From NCBI GenBank assembly GCA_963844055.1, contig CAWJMN010000001.1, positions 2,046,001 to 2,110,000 on the forward strand: a stretch of DNA of 64,000 nucleotides. The letters are read 5' to 3'. The position numbers and the translations under genes were made by a program. Source of the stretch: CAWJMN01 sp963844055. GTDB lineage: Bacteria; Planctomycetota; Planctomycetia; Pirellulales; Pirellulaceae. Within the stretch, counting starts at the first letter, position 1. The number at the start of each line of letters is the position of its first letter. Shown here in pieces: positions 54,373 through 63,203 of the stretch. The notes below the pieces were generated by a model that was not told where the DNA came from, made no database searches, and was given only the letters and a program-made list of their open reading frames with translations.

Positions 54373-55799
54373 GCCAGCAGCGGCTTGATGACGTGACCAT
54401 GAACATCCGTCAGGCGGAAGTTCCTGCCTTGATAGGTGAAGGTGAGCTTTTCATGGTCGAGGCCAAGTAGGTGTAGGATGGTGGCTTGGACATCGTGAAC
54501 ATGCACCTTGCCATCAGTGACGTGAAATCCGATGTCATCGGTCTGGCCTAGGGTTTGGCCCGATTTTATTCCGCCGCCAGCCATCCACATGGAAAATGCC
54601 TGCGGGTGGTGATCGCGGCCCAGTGCACGGCCCAGTGCCGCATTGGATTCGACCATGGGGGTGCGGCCAAATTCACCGCCCCAAATGACCAGGGTTTCTT
54701 CGAGAAGCCCTCGCTGCTTTAGGTCTTGGAGAAGGGCGGCGACGGCTTGGTCGGTAAGTGCCGTTTGTTGCTTGACGCCACCCGCGACATCGCTGTGGTG
54801 GTCCCAGGCTTCGTGAAAGAGAGTGATGAATCGAACGCCACGTTCCACCAAGCGACGGGCAAGCAAGGCATTGTTGGCAAATGATGCCTCACCTGGTTTG
54901 GCACCATAGGCCTCTAGTGTGGCTTTGTCTTCTTTGGAAAAGTCGATGAGGTCTGGCGCACTCATTTGCATCCGGTAAGCCATCTCAAAAGCGCTGATGC
55001 GCGAGGCAATTTCGGAGTCGCGCAAGGTTTGCAGGCGACGTTCGTTTAGATCGCGTAAAACGTCGAGGGTGTCGCGCTGCGCTGTGGTATCAATGCCTGG
55101 CGGACTGGCAATGTTGAGGATTGGATCGCCTTGGCGACGAAATGGCACGCCGGCATAACTGGTGGAGAGGAACCCACTGCTAAAGTTGGCGGCGCCTCCG
55201 CTGCTTCCGCCCCCGCTGGATAGGACCACAAAGGCTGGGAGATTGTCGCATTCGCTTCCCAGGCCGTAGGTAACCCAGGAGCCCATGCTGGGGCGGCCAG
55301 GAAGTGGGCTGCCTGTGGAAAACAGGATCTGGGCCGGAGCATGGTTGAATTGGTCCGTATGGACCGACTTCACAATCGCGATGTCGTCTGCAACCTTGGC
55401 TAGATTAGGGAGCGTCTCCGAAAGTTCGGCGCCACTTTGGCCATGCTTAGCGAACTTGAAACGGGGAGCTAGCAGTTTGGAGGTCTTTTGGATGAATGCA
55501 TACCGCTGATCCTTGACCACCTCTTCTGGCACAGGTTGGCCATCGTGCTTGGCTAAGAGTGGCTTGTAATCAAAAAGCTCCAGCTGGCTAGGAGCACCGG
55601 CCATAAACAGGTAGATCACTTGCTTGGCCTTGGCCGGAAAGTGAGGCGGCTTTGGCGCCATTAGGTTGATGGGCGACTTGCCATCCGCGGCGAAGGTGGA
55701 TTGGTTGCCAGACAGGAGGCTTGCCAGTGCTAGTTTACCCAGGCCAACGCGGCACTCCGAAAAGAAGTGGCGACGTGTTAGTTCTTGGAGGTTAGCCAT
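54369..55799 (-). CDS. DUF1501 family protein
   Basis: The 476-residue protein begins with a Tat-like leader (TRRHFFSECRVGLGKLALAS). The sulfatase/alkaline-phosphatase-like core shows KQVIYLFMAGAPSQLELFDY, the metal-site region FITLFHEAWDHHSDV, the segment VIWGGEFGRTP and the closing GRDHHPQAFSMWMAGGGIKS. DUF1501 proteins are abundant in planctomycetes and usually sit after a DUF1549/DUF1553 cytochrome-like gene. Here no such partner is next to it. Its substrate is unknown. Confidence 0.93.
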   Translation of the reverse strand: MANLQELTRRHFFSECRVGLGKLALASLLSGNQSTFAADGKSPINLMAPKPPHFPAKAKQVIYLFMAGAPSQLELFDYKPLLAKHDGQPVPEEVVKDQRYAFIQKTSKLLAPRFKFAKHGQSGAELSETLPNLAKVADDIAIVKSVHTDQFNHAPAQILFSTGSPLPGRPSMGSWVTYGLGSECDNLPAFVVLSSGGGSSGGAANFSSGFLSTSYAGVPFRRQGDPILNIASPPGIDTTAQRDTLDVLRDLNERRLQTLRDSEIASRISAFEMAYRMQMSAPDLIDFSKEDKATLEAYGAKPGEASFANNALLARRLVERGVRFITLFHEAWDHHSDVAGGVKQQTALTDQAVAALLQDLKQRGLLEETLVIWGGEFGRTPMVESNAALGRALGRDHHPQAFSMWMAGGGIKSGQTLGQTDDIGFHVTDGKVHVHDVQATILHLLGLDHEKLTFTYQGRNFRLTDVHGHVIKPLLA

Positions 55800-55813
55800 G
55801 GCAACTTAGGGTA

Positions 55814-56107
55814 ATGGACTTGGGGGAGAAGGCGATTTGCGATGACTTGGAATGGATGCTGGCATCGAATTCCTTGATTCTGCAGTATTTGGCCCAGGAT
55901 TCCCAGACCCTGACAGGCAAGTTTTGGCAGGAACGGATGGATGGGAAGACTGCGGAGCTTGCTGGATGCGTGGTGTTAGTGGGTGAAATCTGCCCCCAAA
56001 ATCCTCTGGTGGTTAAAGGAACCGTTTGGTATATCCCCCTTGCCCGTTGTCGGCATTTACTGAGAGCGACGCGGGGCTTCCACGCTCTATTAGAAAGTGG
56101 TTTGTAA
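55814..56107 (+). CDS. doubtful 97-residue protein upstream of the HEAT lipoprotein
   Basis: The frame ends in TAATG, overlapping the start of the HEAT lipoprotein gene by one base, which could mean coupled translation. It starts only 14 bases from the divergent DUF1501 start, which leaves no room for promoters. The sequence (ICDDLEWMLASNSLILQYLA, then CVVLVGEICPQNPLVVKGTV) has no signal or known domain. It may be real, or the region may just hold the promoters. Confidence 0.3.
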   Translation: MDLGEKAICDDLEWMLASNSLILQYLAQDSQTLTGKFWQERMDGKTAELAGCVVLVGEICPQNPLVVKGTVWYIPLARCRHLLRATRGFHALLESGL

Positions 56108-56870
56108 TGAACGGGCAGGTGCGTTTCCTGGTCCTCCTGAGCGGAGCGGCATTGCTTGTCTTGCAACTTGGGTGCAAGGATGGGCCGTTGCCGGAGTGCA
56201 TGCATCTCAATCCTTGGCTGCGCAAGGAGTGGGATGCTGACGAAAAATATACCACCACCTTCCATAAGCGGATGGGTGAGTTAAGAGCGGTACGTAGTAA
56301 GGGAAAGAACCTTTCTGTCTCGGAACAACAGCGGCTAACCCGCGATGTGGCGGACTCGCTACGAGAAGAAAAAAGTCCTGCCATGCGTTTAGAGCTTGTA
56401 AAGACACTCGGAACGCTACCGACAGCTGAGTCGCAATCCGAACTGATTCAAGCCACAACGGATGAAGATCCCGACGTTCGCGCTGAGGCTTGCCGTGGGC
56501 TGGGCCATCGCCCGAATGCGGCCTCGGTTGCCGCGCTGGGCGCGTGTTAACCGAAGATGCTGATAACGACGTCCGCCAAGCTGCCTGCAGGCAACTGGGG
56601 ACCATACGAACGCCGGAGTCTGAAAAGCTGTTACGGCAAATGGTGGACGAAGGTGATCCTGCCATGCAAAGAACGGCTGCGGTGGCTCTGCGAGAAGCGG
56701 GGTTTGCTGTGCCAGTCCCTTCTAAGCCTGGGGAGTCGACCCATCTGGCGCCAGAGAGGAACTGGGCGATGCCGTTTGCGGGAATGGGAAAGGGGCCACC
56801 TCCTGAGGCAGCACCGCGAGTAGAGCGGACGGCTGAGGCTCCTGCCTACGATGGAATCAAGCTTCGTTAG
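56107..56870 (+). CDS. HEAT-repeat lipoprotein (frameshifted)
   Basis: From ATG 56107 a signal peptide with lipobox LQLGC (Cys23) is followed by MHLNPWLRKEWDADEKYTTT and HEAT repeats: AMRLELVKTLGTLPTAESQS, PDVRAEACRGLGHRPN. The frame stops at 56550 after AALGAC, but the next frame goes on with RVLTEDADNDVRQAACRQLG, which fits the same HEAT pattern, and ends at 56870. One missing base at 56535-56547 restores a gene of about 254 codons. The end is Pro/Glu-rich. It is probably an outer-membrane or inner-membrane lipoprotein binding other proteins. Confidence 0.75.
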
Positions 56871-57117
56871 CTCAGCAGAGGCTGATGAGGCGGAATTTTG
56901 GAAGAATGTACGGATTGTGACGGTTATCAGTCCGATATCAATGAAACGCAATGACTCGACTGGCGGCCTCTGGATACTTGCTCAGCGACGCTACTTTCTT
57001 AGTGGCATCGTGTCTGGTGTTTGAGAGTGGCGAGATGATTGTGGGAACTACCTCTAGTTTTGCTTCGCAAGATATGTCGCTGCGGCTTTGTTCCGCGCCA
57101 AGAGAAAGTAGATTGAG

Positions 57118-58974
57118 ATGATCCGAACGACGCTATCGATTTGCGCCCTCTTCGGCTGCATGGTGTTGTTGACGGGGCTCATTGCGAAGTCCTCGGCACC
57201 GGTGCACGTTTCCGAAACCGATGCTTCACCGGCGGAGATTCGCCAAGCACGTCCTCCAGTCAAGCCTGAGCAATCTGGCAAGCAGGCAGGCATGGTGCTT
57301 CCTGAAGCGGTTGCAAGCGTGCGGACATTGGCTGCCGTCGATGAAGAACAATGCGCGATTCCAGCGGGGCATGTAGTTACCGTCGCTGCGGAGGAAGAGG
57401 CAGAGACGCTGATCAGTGTCGAGAAGACTCCCGTTGATGCCGTGGAAGATTTGCCCGCGAACCCCATTCGCAGTGGTAGCCCAGCCAGCACCAAGACAGG
57501 CGCTACCTCTTCCCGCCGAAGCGAACAAATGGTTGCTTTGCGTGGCGGTCGCCGTTCAAACCCATCGGATAGCGAAAAGACAAAAAAGGACTCGGTCGAC
57601 CGAGGTCCTGGGGGGAACGCCCCTTTTGATCCTAAGCAAGAAACCGGCCCCAAGCCAAGCCTTTCCGAGGATTCCAGCCTAAACGTGGAAGAGGAAGAAC
57701 AGGCCAAGCAGGAGATGGAAGCTGAAGAAGCCGCTGCTGACGGAGAGAAATCCAAGTCTGAATCCGCCGATAAAGAGGCCGACGAAGAGAAGTCGGCTGC
57801 TGCTGATGATGCCGCAAAGTCCGAGGAAAAGACGGAATCTGACGCAGGTAAAGAAGAGCCTCAGTCCAAGAAGGCAGAGGACTCTGAAGAAGAGTCACCT
57901 AGCCAACTACAGCCTGTGGGACCTGAAAAGCCTGAGCTAAAGTCTGCATCGGAGCCTGAGCCACTTACTGCGGAACTGGTAGAACTGCAAGATCGGCTGC
58001 ATGATGCCCTGGCTTACTACTATCAACGGCCTGAAAACGTAGCCACACGCAGCCCTTGGGGTGCGATGCACGCGATGATTGCTTACGGTGTCGACAGTGA
58101 CCTGATTGCAGGAAATCGTAAGGTCAACGCCATTGGCTGGCTGTGCTACAACGGCACTTGCAATGGCCAACGTTTGTTTTATACCGACCGTGGTCAACTG
58201 GTTGCCCAAATTGGTCCTGGTGTGCAAGGGCATGCCGGCCAGTTCCTTTCGATGCTGGCTCAATCACGCGTAAAGACGGATTACCCGATTCGTGTGGATG
58301 GCCAAGACTTCACGGTTGCCAGCCTCATTGAATATGAAAAACTGACGTGCAAGCCAAAGACAGAGCTTACTTTCAAGCTAATTGCTCTATCACATTATCT
58401 GAAGTCGGATGAGCAATGGAAGAGCCAGGACCAGCAGGACTGGAGCGTCTCGCGGTTGATCAAGGAAGAGCTGGCCCAGCCAATTGTGGGCGCTGCCTGT
58501 GGCGGAACGCATCGTTTGACCGGCCTTAGCTACGCCGTGAAAAAGTGCAAGCAGCGTGGCGAGCCCATCGAAGGGCAATGGCTTCGGGCGGACAAGTTCA
58601 TTCAAGACTTCCACGCCTACACGTTTGGGCTGCAAAATCCCGACGGCAGCTGCAGCACCGAATGGTTCAAAGGACGTGGAAACGATGGCCCACCATCCCG
58701 TCGCCTCGAGACGACAGGCCACGTAACCGAGTGGCTGGCTTTCTCGCTTTCGGATGCAGAGCTACGCGATCCGAAAATGGTGAAAAGCGTCACCTACCTA
58801 ACTAACTTGCTGCTGGATGGCCGTAATGAGAAGTGGTCCATTGGCCCACTTGGTCACGGGCTGCATGCATTGGCCATTTATGATGAGCGAGTTTTTGGCA
58901 ACAAGCCTGGAACACGCAAGTTGGAGCTGGCCGGTCGCCGTGTCATGCCACAGCAACCTGTAAGACGTTACTAA
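57118..58974 (+). CDS. large envelope protein with acidic linker and conserved C-terminal domain
   Basis: The 618-residue protein has an N-terminal span (TTLSICALFGCMVLLTGLIA), then about 240 residues of disordered, Glu/Lys/Ser-rich sequence (EEEEQAKQEMEAEEAAADGE). From about 285 a conserved helical domain begins: LQDRLHDALAYYYQRPENVA, HAMIAYGVDSDLIAGN, FLSMLAQSRVKTDYPI, CGGTHRLTGLSYAVKKCKQR, ETTGHVTEWLAFSLSDAELR. This resembles the alpha-toroid repeats of cyclase/prenyltransferase-like proteins, though no catalytic motif is evident. It is conserved-looking but of unknown role. Confidence 0.8.
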   Translation: MIRTTLSICALFGCMVLLTGLIAKSSAPVHVSETDASPAEIRQARPPVKPEQSGKQAGMVLPEAVASVRTLAAVDEEQCAIPAGHVVTVAAEEEAETLISVEKTPVDAVEDLPANPIRSGSPASTKTGATSSRRSEQMVALRGGRRSNPSDSEKTKKDSVDRGPGGNAPFDPKQETGPKPSLSEDSSLNVEEEEQAKQEMEAEEAAADGEKSKSESADKEADEEKSAAADDAAKSEEKTESDAGKEEPQSKKAEDSEEESPSQLQPVGPEKPELKSASEPEPLTAELVELQDRLHDALAYYYQRPENVATRSPWGAMHAMIAYGVDSDLIAGNRKVNAIGWLCYNGTCNGQRLFYTDRGQLVAQIGPGVQGHAGQFLSMLAQSRVKTDYPIRVDGQDFTVASLIEYEKLTCKPKTELTFKLIALSHYLKSDEQWKSQDQQDWSVSRLIKEELAQPIVGAACGGTHRLTGLSYAVKKCKQRGEPIEGQWLRADKFIQDFHAYTFGLQNPDGSCSTEWFKGRGNDGPPSRRLETTGHVTEWLAFSLSDAELRDPKMVKSVTYLTNLLLDGRNEKWSIGPLGHGLHALAIYDERVFGNKPGTRKLELAGRRVMPQQPVRRY

Positions 58975-59002
58975 GTCTGACCGCTTATCGAGCAACCCTT
59001 CG

Positions 59003-60094
59003 TTAGCCCTTGCTCTTTTGGGAGCGGGCTTTTAGGACAGGGTCTGCGGCCAGCGGTAAGCTGACGGCCTTACCCGTTTCTGCGGATTTATAGATCGCCA
59101 GGATGATCTCCACGCTGCGGCGTCCCTGGCTTCCATCGATAGAGAGTGGCGTTCCTTTGCGAATGCTGGCGGCCACATCCTTAAAAAGCCGCAAATGGCC
59201 ATGGTGGCCGATCGCTTTGGGATCCGAGGCGCCACCGCCGGTCTTGGTGTTGCCGGCCATCTTTTCGACGAGCTTTTGATCGGCGGCGTTCATCTTCGCG
59301 AATTGCCAGCGTGTAATCTCTTCTTCGCGAAGTACGGCCGTACCATGTGTGCCGTGCAGTTCGATTCGCTTGAGCTCGCCTGGGAATACGGCCGTACTGG
59401 CCTCGATTACGCCCAGGGCCCCGTTTTCGAATTGGAGGGTAGCTACGGCGACATCTTCTACAGCGATTCGCTCATGGGCCAACAGCGCCGTGTGAGCGGT
59501 AACCTGTACCACAGGACCCATGAGCCAGGTGAGCAGGTCAACACTGTGGATCGCTTGGTTCATCAGTGCGCCGCCGCCATCGAGCTGCCAGGTGCCACGC
59601 CAGGCACCGCTATCGTAATACTGCTGGGTGCGATACCACTTCACATAGGCATCGCCTAATGTGAGCTTGCCAAACCGCCCCTGATCCATTGCCTTCTTCA
59701 GCAGGATTGACGAATCGTGATAGCGGGATGGGAAGATCGTCGCGAGCAGTACGCCTGCCTTCTTGCAGGCCGCAATCATATGATCGCAGCGTTTGAGTGT
59801 GATCTCTAGCGGCTTTTCGACAATGACATGCTTACCCGCAGCTGCGGCCGCGATGCAGGGCTCTAAGTGGGCACCGCTGGGGGTGCAAATGGTTACCACG
59901 GTAATGGCCGGGTTGGCGAGCATCTCGTCCAGCGAGCTATAAGCCTGGCAGGAAAATTCGTCCGCAAACTTTTGCGCGGAGGCGGGCGTACTGCTAAAGC
60001 AGCCGATCAGTTTCGCGCCGGTCAGGTCGGCAATGGCCCGCGCATGAAACCGTGCGATCATCCCGCAGCCAATGATGCCAAAGCCAAGTTTCAT
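59003..60094 (-). CDS. Gfo/Idh/MocA family oxidoreductase
   Basis: The 363-residue protein has an N-terminal Rossmann fold (GFGIIGCGMIARFHARAIAD) and the family motif VEKPLEIT at about 94-101. The C-terminal alpha/beta domain contains DSGAWRGTWQLDGGGALMNQ and AIHSVDLLTWLMG. Members oxidise or reduce sugars, cyclitols or bilin-like compounds with NAD(P). The substrate cannot be named. ATG 60094 has GGATATCC upstream. The gene is convergent with the 618-residue protein and follows the CPBP protease gene in direction. Confidence 0.9.
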   Translation of the reverse strand: MKLGFGIIGCGMIARFHARAIADLTGAKLIGCFSSTPASAQKFADEFSCQAYSSLDEMLANPAITVVTICTPSGAHLEPCIAAAAAGKHVIVEKPLEITLKRCDHMIAACKKAGVLLATIFPSRYHDSSILLKKAMDQGRFGKLTLGDAYVKWYRTQQYYDSGAWRGTWQLDGGGALMNQAIHSVDLLTWLMGPVVQVTAHTALLAHERIAVEDVAVATLQFENGALGVIEASTAVFPGELKRIELHGTHGTAVLREEEITRWQFAKMNAADQKLVEKMAGNTKTGGGASDPKAIGHHGHLRLFKDVAASIRKGTPLSIDGSQGRRSVEIILAIYKSAETGKAVSLPLAADPVLKARSQKSKG

Positions 60095-60183
60095 TTGGGG
60101 ATATCCTTTCAGGATGTGCGTTGGAAGGGTAGTGGTAGGGGAGACCTAGTCGCAAAGCGACACAGGAAAGTAAGTGGAATGCG

Positions 60184-61194
60184 TTACGGCTTGGTCCCTG
60201 GATCCACCAGAAATAAGTTTATGGCGAGCCCGAAAATCGAGAGGGAGTTCAGTAGAAAGTGTATGAAAATCACCGGTAGGATTCGATGGGTTCGCTGGTA
60301 GACGTATCCCAGTCCAAGGCCCAATACCGTGAGTGGAACCCAGTCGGGACCGTGGCTGTAGTGCAGCAGGGCAAAGATCAGCGCACTGACGAAGATGGGA
60401 ATGGCATTTTCCAGCAGCTTGGGGCTTGCCAATTGTTGTGGAGGGGATGGAAGTTGTGTCGGTAGGCCCGTAGGGTGGAACTCCGGCGTTCCCTCGGTGG
60501 ACTCAACCGCAGGAGTCAATTTGGGAAGGCATAGTCTTTCCAGCCAGCCCTGCAAGATGACACGAAGGACAAACTCTTCGGCAATCGGCGCCGAAATCAC
60601 GGCCGCAATCGTTGCCAATACGAAGAGCAGAGGGTCTTTTGACTCTTTGATTTGCTCGATGAGTGGGTGTGCGGAACGATACTCTAGTACCTCGACAAAG
60701 AGGTACTGCAGGCCGAACACAAACGGGGCCAGCATCGAGAAAACGAGGAACCCTAGTCGCAGGTCGGGGATGATTTCCCGGAGCGCCTTGGGGCCTAGGC
60801 CTAGGTCGGTCAAGGTGGCGTGGGAAGAGAGGATCAATAGCACGGCCATCAAGCTGGCAGAGAGTAGTGTTGCTATGGTGCTTGCGCCGATTGCAATTTG
60901 CCGATCTTGAACCGTTTGCAATCTTTGAAGCGACGCATCGCCACTATCCATGCCAAAATGCAGCGCTGCCACAAACAGCCCACTAACCAGCAAGTAAACA
61001 ATGACAACGCCAAGGATTTCTAAGATCGTCCAAGGAACGGCATTGCGAGGGGAAAACTCAATCGGAGGCTTTCCCTGCGCAAGTCCCAGTAAAACCTGAA
61101 ACCAGCCAAAGACAAAGTGGAACAGCACCATCAGCGCATAGGTCGTCCCTACGAACATGCAGATGGATAACATCAGGGAAGATGAGCCGTTCAT
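60184..61194 (-). CDS. CPBP family intramembrane metalloprotease
   Basis: The 336-residue protein has about eight membrane spans. The three motifs of CPBP/Abi (type II CAAX prenyl protease-like) enzymes are present: AEEFVLRVILQGWLE (EExxxR), FALLHYSHG and FIHFLLNSLS (HxxxN-like). Such proteases act in the membrane on peptides or prenylated proteins. Its start codon overlaps the pgsA stop by four bases, so the two are translationally coupled. Confidence 0.9.
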   Translation of the reverse strand: MNGSSSLMLSICMFVGTTYALMVLFHFVFGWFQVLLGLAQGKPPIEFSPRNAVPWTILEILGVVIVYLLVSGLFVAALHFGMDSGDASLQRLQTVQDRQIAIGASTIATLLSASLMAVLLILSSHATLTDLGLGPKALREIIPDLRLGFLVFSMLAPFVFGLQYLFVEVLEYRSAHPLIEQIKESKDPLLFVLATIAAVISAPIAEEFVLRVILQGWLERLCLPKLTPAVESTEGTPEFHPTGLPTQLPSPPQQLASPKLLENAIPIFVSALIFALLHYSHGPDWVPLTVLGLGLGYVYQRTHRILPVIFIHFLLNSLSIFGLAINLFLVDPGTKP

Positions 61195-61793
61195 GCGGAG
61201 CTTTTAGCCATGAAGCGTGCAGCCAGCACCACGTACTCAAGGCCCGAGTAGATCGTCGAAATAATGGCGAGCCAGACGGAGCCGATCAGAGTCCAGGTAA
61301 TCCAAGCGGGAACTTCCTGACTTGCACCGTGGTAGATCAAGACGATCAGGCTGCTTACCGCAGCGGCACATTGGAAGACCATTTTGAGCTTGCCCGCCAT
61401 CTTGGCGGAAAAGTCGCCCCCCATTTGTTCGACCGTACCACGCAAGGCAGTGACCAGCATCTCGCGGCCCATGATCAGTACGGATACCCAGGCGGCGATA
61501 CCCGAGTTGGGCTCCGCTGCCAAAAAGGTAAAGATGCCGCAGATCAGGATCTTGTCGACAAAGGGATCGAAGACCCGTCCTAGCTTGGTAACCTGCTTGT
61601 ACTTTCGCGCCCAGTAGCCGTCGATCCAGTCAGTAGCCGCGGCGACGCCGAATGCTGCCAGGCCCCAGCCAAAGGCGTGATAGGCAACGCACGCAAATGA
61701 AACAATCGCCAAGATGAAGCGAGCCAGCGTCAACACGTTGGGAACGTTGACAATGACGTTTTCAGAGGAGCTGGGAGAGGGAGCCGAAGGCAT
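61191..61793 (-). CDS. pgsA: CDP-diacylglycerol--glycerol-3-phosphate 3-phosphatidyltransferase
   Basis: The 200-residue membrane enzyme makes phosphatidylglycerol phosphate from CDP-diacylglycerol. The CDP-alcohol phosphotransferase signature is seen as DWIDGYWARKYKQVTKLGRV then FDPFVDKI, with the spacing D-xx-DG-xx-AR-x(8-9)-G-xxx-D-xxx-D. The N-terminus (NVPNVLTLARFILAIVSFAC) is typical PgsA. Five or six spans are predicted. A CPBP protease overlaps its end by four bases. Confidence 0.93.
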   Translation of the reverse strand: MPSAPSPSSSENVIVNVPNVLTLARFILAIVSFACVAYHAFGWGLAAFGVAAATDWIDGYWARKYKQVTKLGRVFDPFVDKILICGIFTFLAAEPNSGIAAWVSVLIMGREMLVTALRGTVEQMGGDFSAKMAGKLKMVFQCAAAVSSLIVLIYHGASQEVPAWITWTLIGSVWLAIISTIYSGLEYVVLAARFMAKSSA

Positions 61794-61897
61794 GGACGAT
61801 CCTTAACGGACGGTGATAGCGACTCATGCTGGCGACCTCGATCGTCAGCTTGCGAATCTCTAAAATCTATCACAACGGCGCTGAGGGAAGGTATGGT

Positions 61898-61926
61898 GCA
61901 AAGCCCCATCAGGGGAAGGGCTTTGC
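61898..61926. terminator. hairpin between pgsA and the glycosyltransferase
   Basis: GCAAAGCCC (61898-61906) pairs perfectly with GGGCTTTGC (61918-61926), nine pairs around an 11-base loop. There is no clear T-tract on either strand, so it may be a weak or factor-assisted terminator for the minus-strand glycosyltransferase pair. Confidence 0.4.
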
Positions 61927-62001
61927 TATACGTGGTTGCCGGAAAATCAGGCTGCTAATTGCGACGGGGGATGCCTAGCTAGAGGGCATTTCCCTTGGGT
62001 T

Positions 62002-63162
62002 TTAAACGTCTGCTACGACTTCCGTATCGACCAATTGATGGGAGCGCTGCTGAAAGTGGGCCCATTCATTGTCGACTAACTGGGACAATTCACGGCGGAA
62101 TCGGTCGATGCTAAACCCCTCAGCATGTGCACGGATTCGGTAGGGATCAAACTGCCCCTGATGGGCATCGAAGCGCGAGACGGCCTCACTGATCGAATCG
62201 GGAGTTTGACGGTCAAAGAATACGCCTGTTTCACCGCTAATTACTGTTTCCAAAGCTCCGCCGCGACGATAGGCAATCACCGGCGTGCCGCAGGCTTGGG
62301 CTTCTACCGGCATGATTCCAAAGTCCTCGTCAGCAGCAAACAAAAAGGCCTTGGCGTGCCTCAAATGCTGGCGCAAGGTGGCATTATCAACATGCCCCAG
62401 CAGCTTCACATTGCTTCCGGCCAAGGCGGCGATCTTTTTGTACTCGGGTCCGTCGCCAATGACCAGCAATTGCTTGTCAGGAAGCTTGCGGAACGCTTCT
62501 ACAATGAGGTCAATCCGCTTGTAGGGAACCATCCGTGAAGCGGCAATGTAATAGTCTTCCTTTTCGGGCGTAAATTCAAACGATTCCACATCGACCGGCG
62601 GATGGATGACATGTGCCGGACGACGATACGTTTTGCGAATGCGATCTGCCACATAGTGCGAGTTCGCAACGAACACATCGACACGGTCGGCAGCGAGGCG
62701 GTCCCAAAGCCGCATGTAGTGCAGGATCATCCGCGCGGCAATGCTCTTGAGCCCCCAAGTGAGCTTGGCTTCACGGAGGTATTCATTCTGCAAGTCCCAT
62801 GCGTAACGGATGGGGGTGTGCACGTAAGAAATGTGCAATTGGTCGGCACGCGTGATCACTCCTTTGGCCACGGCGTGATTGGAACTGAGGATCACGTCAT
62901 ACGCGGAAAGGTCAAACTGCTCGATCGCCATCGGCATCAACGGAAGCAGTGAGCGAAAGATTCGCCGGGCAAACGGAAATCGCTGGATAAATGATGTGTG
63001 TACCGATTTATCCCCCAGCATGCGCCGGTTTTCTTTGGTGAGAAAATCGACCACCGCATAAACTTCGGCATCGGGATAGACTTGCAGCATTTGCTCCACA
63101 ACCTTTTCCGATCCGGCAAAGGTTTCGAGCCATTCATGCACAATTGCAACTTGCGGGGACAT
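62002..63162 (-). CDS. family 4 glycosyltransferase
   Basis: The 386-residue GT-B enzyme has the usual N-terminal opening (QVAIVHEWLETFAGSEKVVE), the segment YVHTPIRYAWDLQNEYLREA, HVIHPPVDVESFEFTPEKED, the sugar-nucleotide part LLVIGDGPEYKKIAALAG and the EX7E-type motif DEDFGIMPVEAQACGTPVIA. Enzymes of this group extend exopolysaccharides or other glycans in the cytoplasm. It reads just after a second GT4 gene, 41 bases apart, so both probably serve one surface-glycan pathway. Confidence 0.93.
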   Translation of the reverse strand: MSPQVAIVHEWLETFAGSEKVVEQMLQVYPDAEVYAVVDFLTKENRRMLGDKSVHTSFIQRFPFARRIFRSLLPLMPMAIEQFDLSAYDVILSSNHAVAKGVITRADQLHISYVHTPIRYAWDLQNEYLREAKLTWGLKSIAARMILHYMRLWDRLAADRVDVFVANSHYVADRIRKTYRRPAHVIHPPVDVESFEFTPEKEDYYIAASRMVPYKRIDLIVEAFRKLPDKQLLVIGDGPEYKKIAALAGSNVKLLGHVDNATLRQHLRHAKAFLFAADEDFGIMPVEAQACGTPVIAYRRGGALETVISGETGVFFDRQTPDSISEAVSRFDAHQGQFDPYRIRAHAEGFSIDRFRRELSQLVDNEWAHFQQRSHQLVDTEVVADV

Positions 63163-63203
63163 GTCAACACTTCATTCTAAAACAAGGCGGAATCTCAAGG
63201 TCA

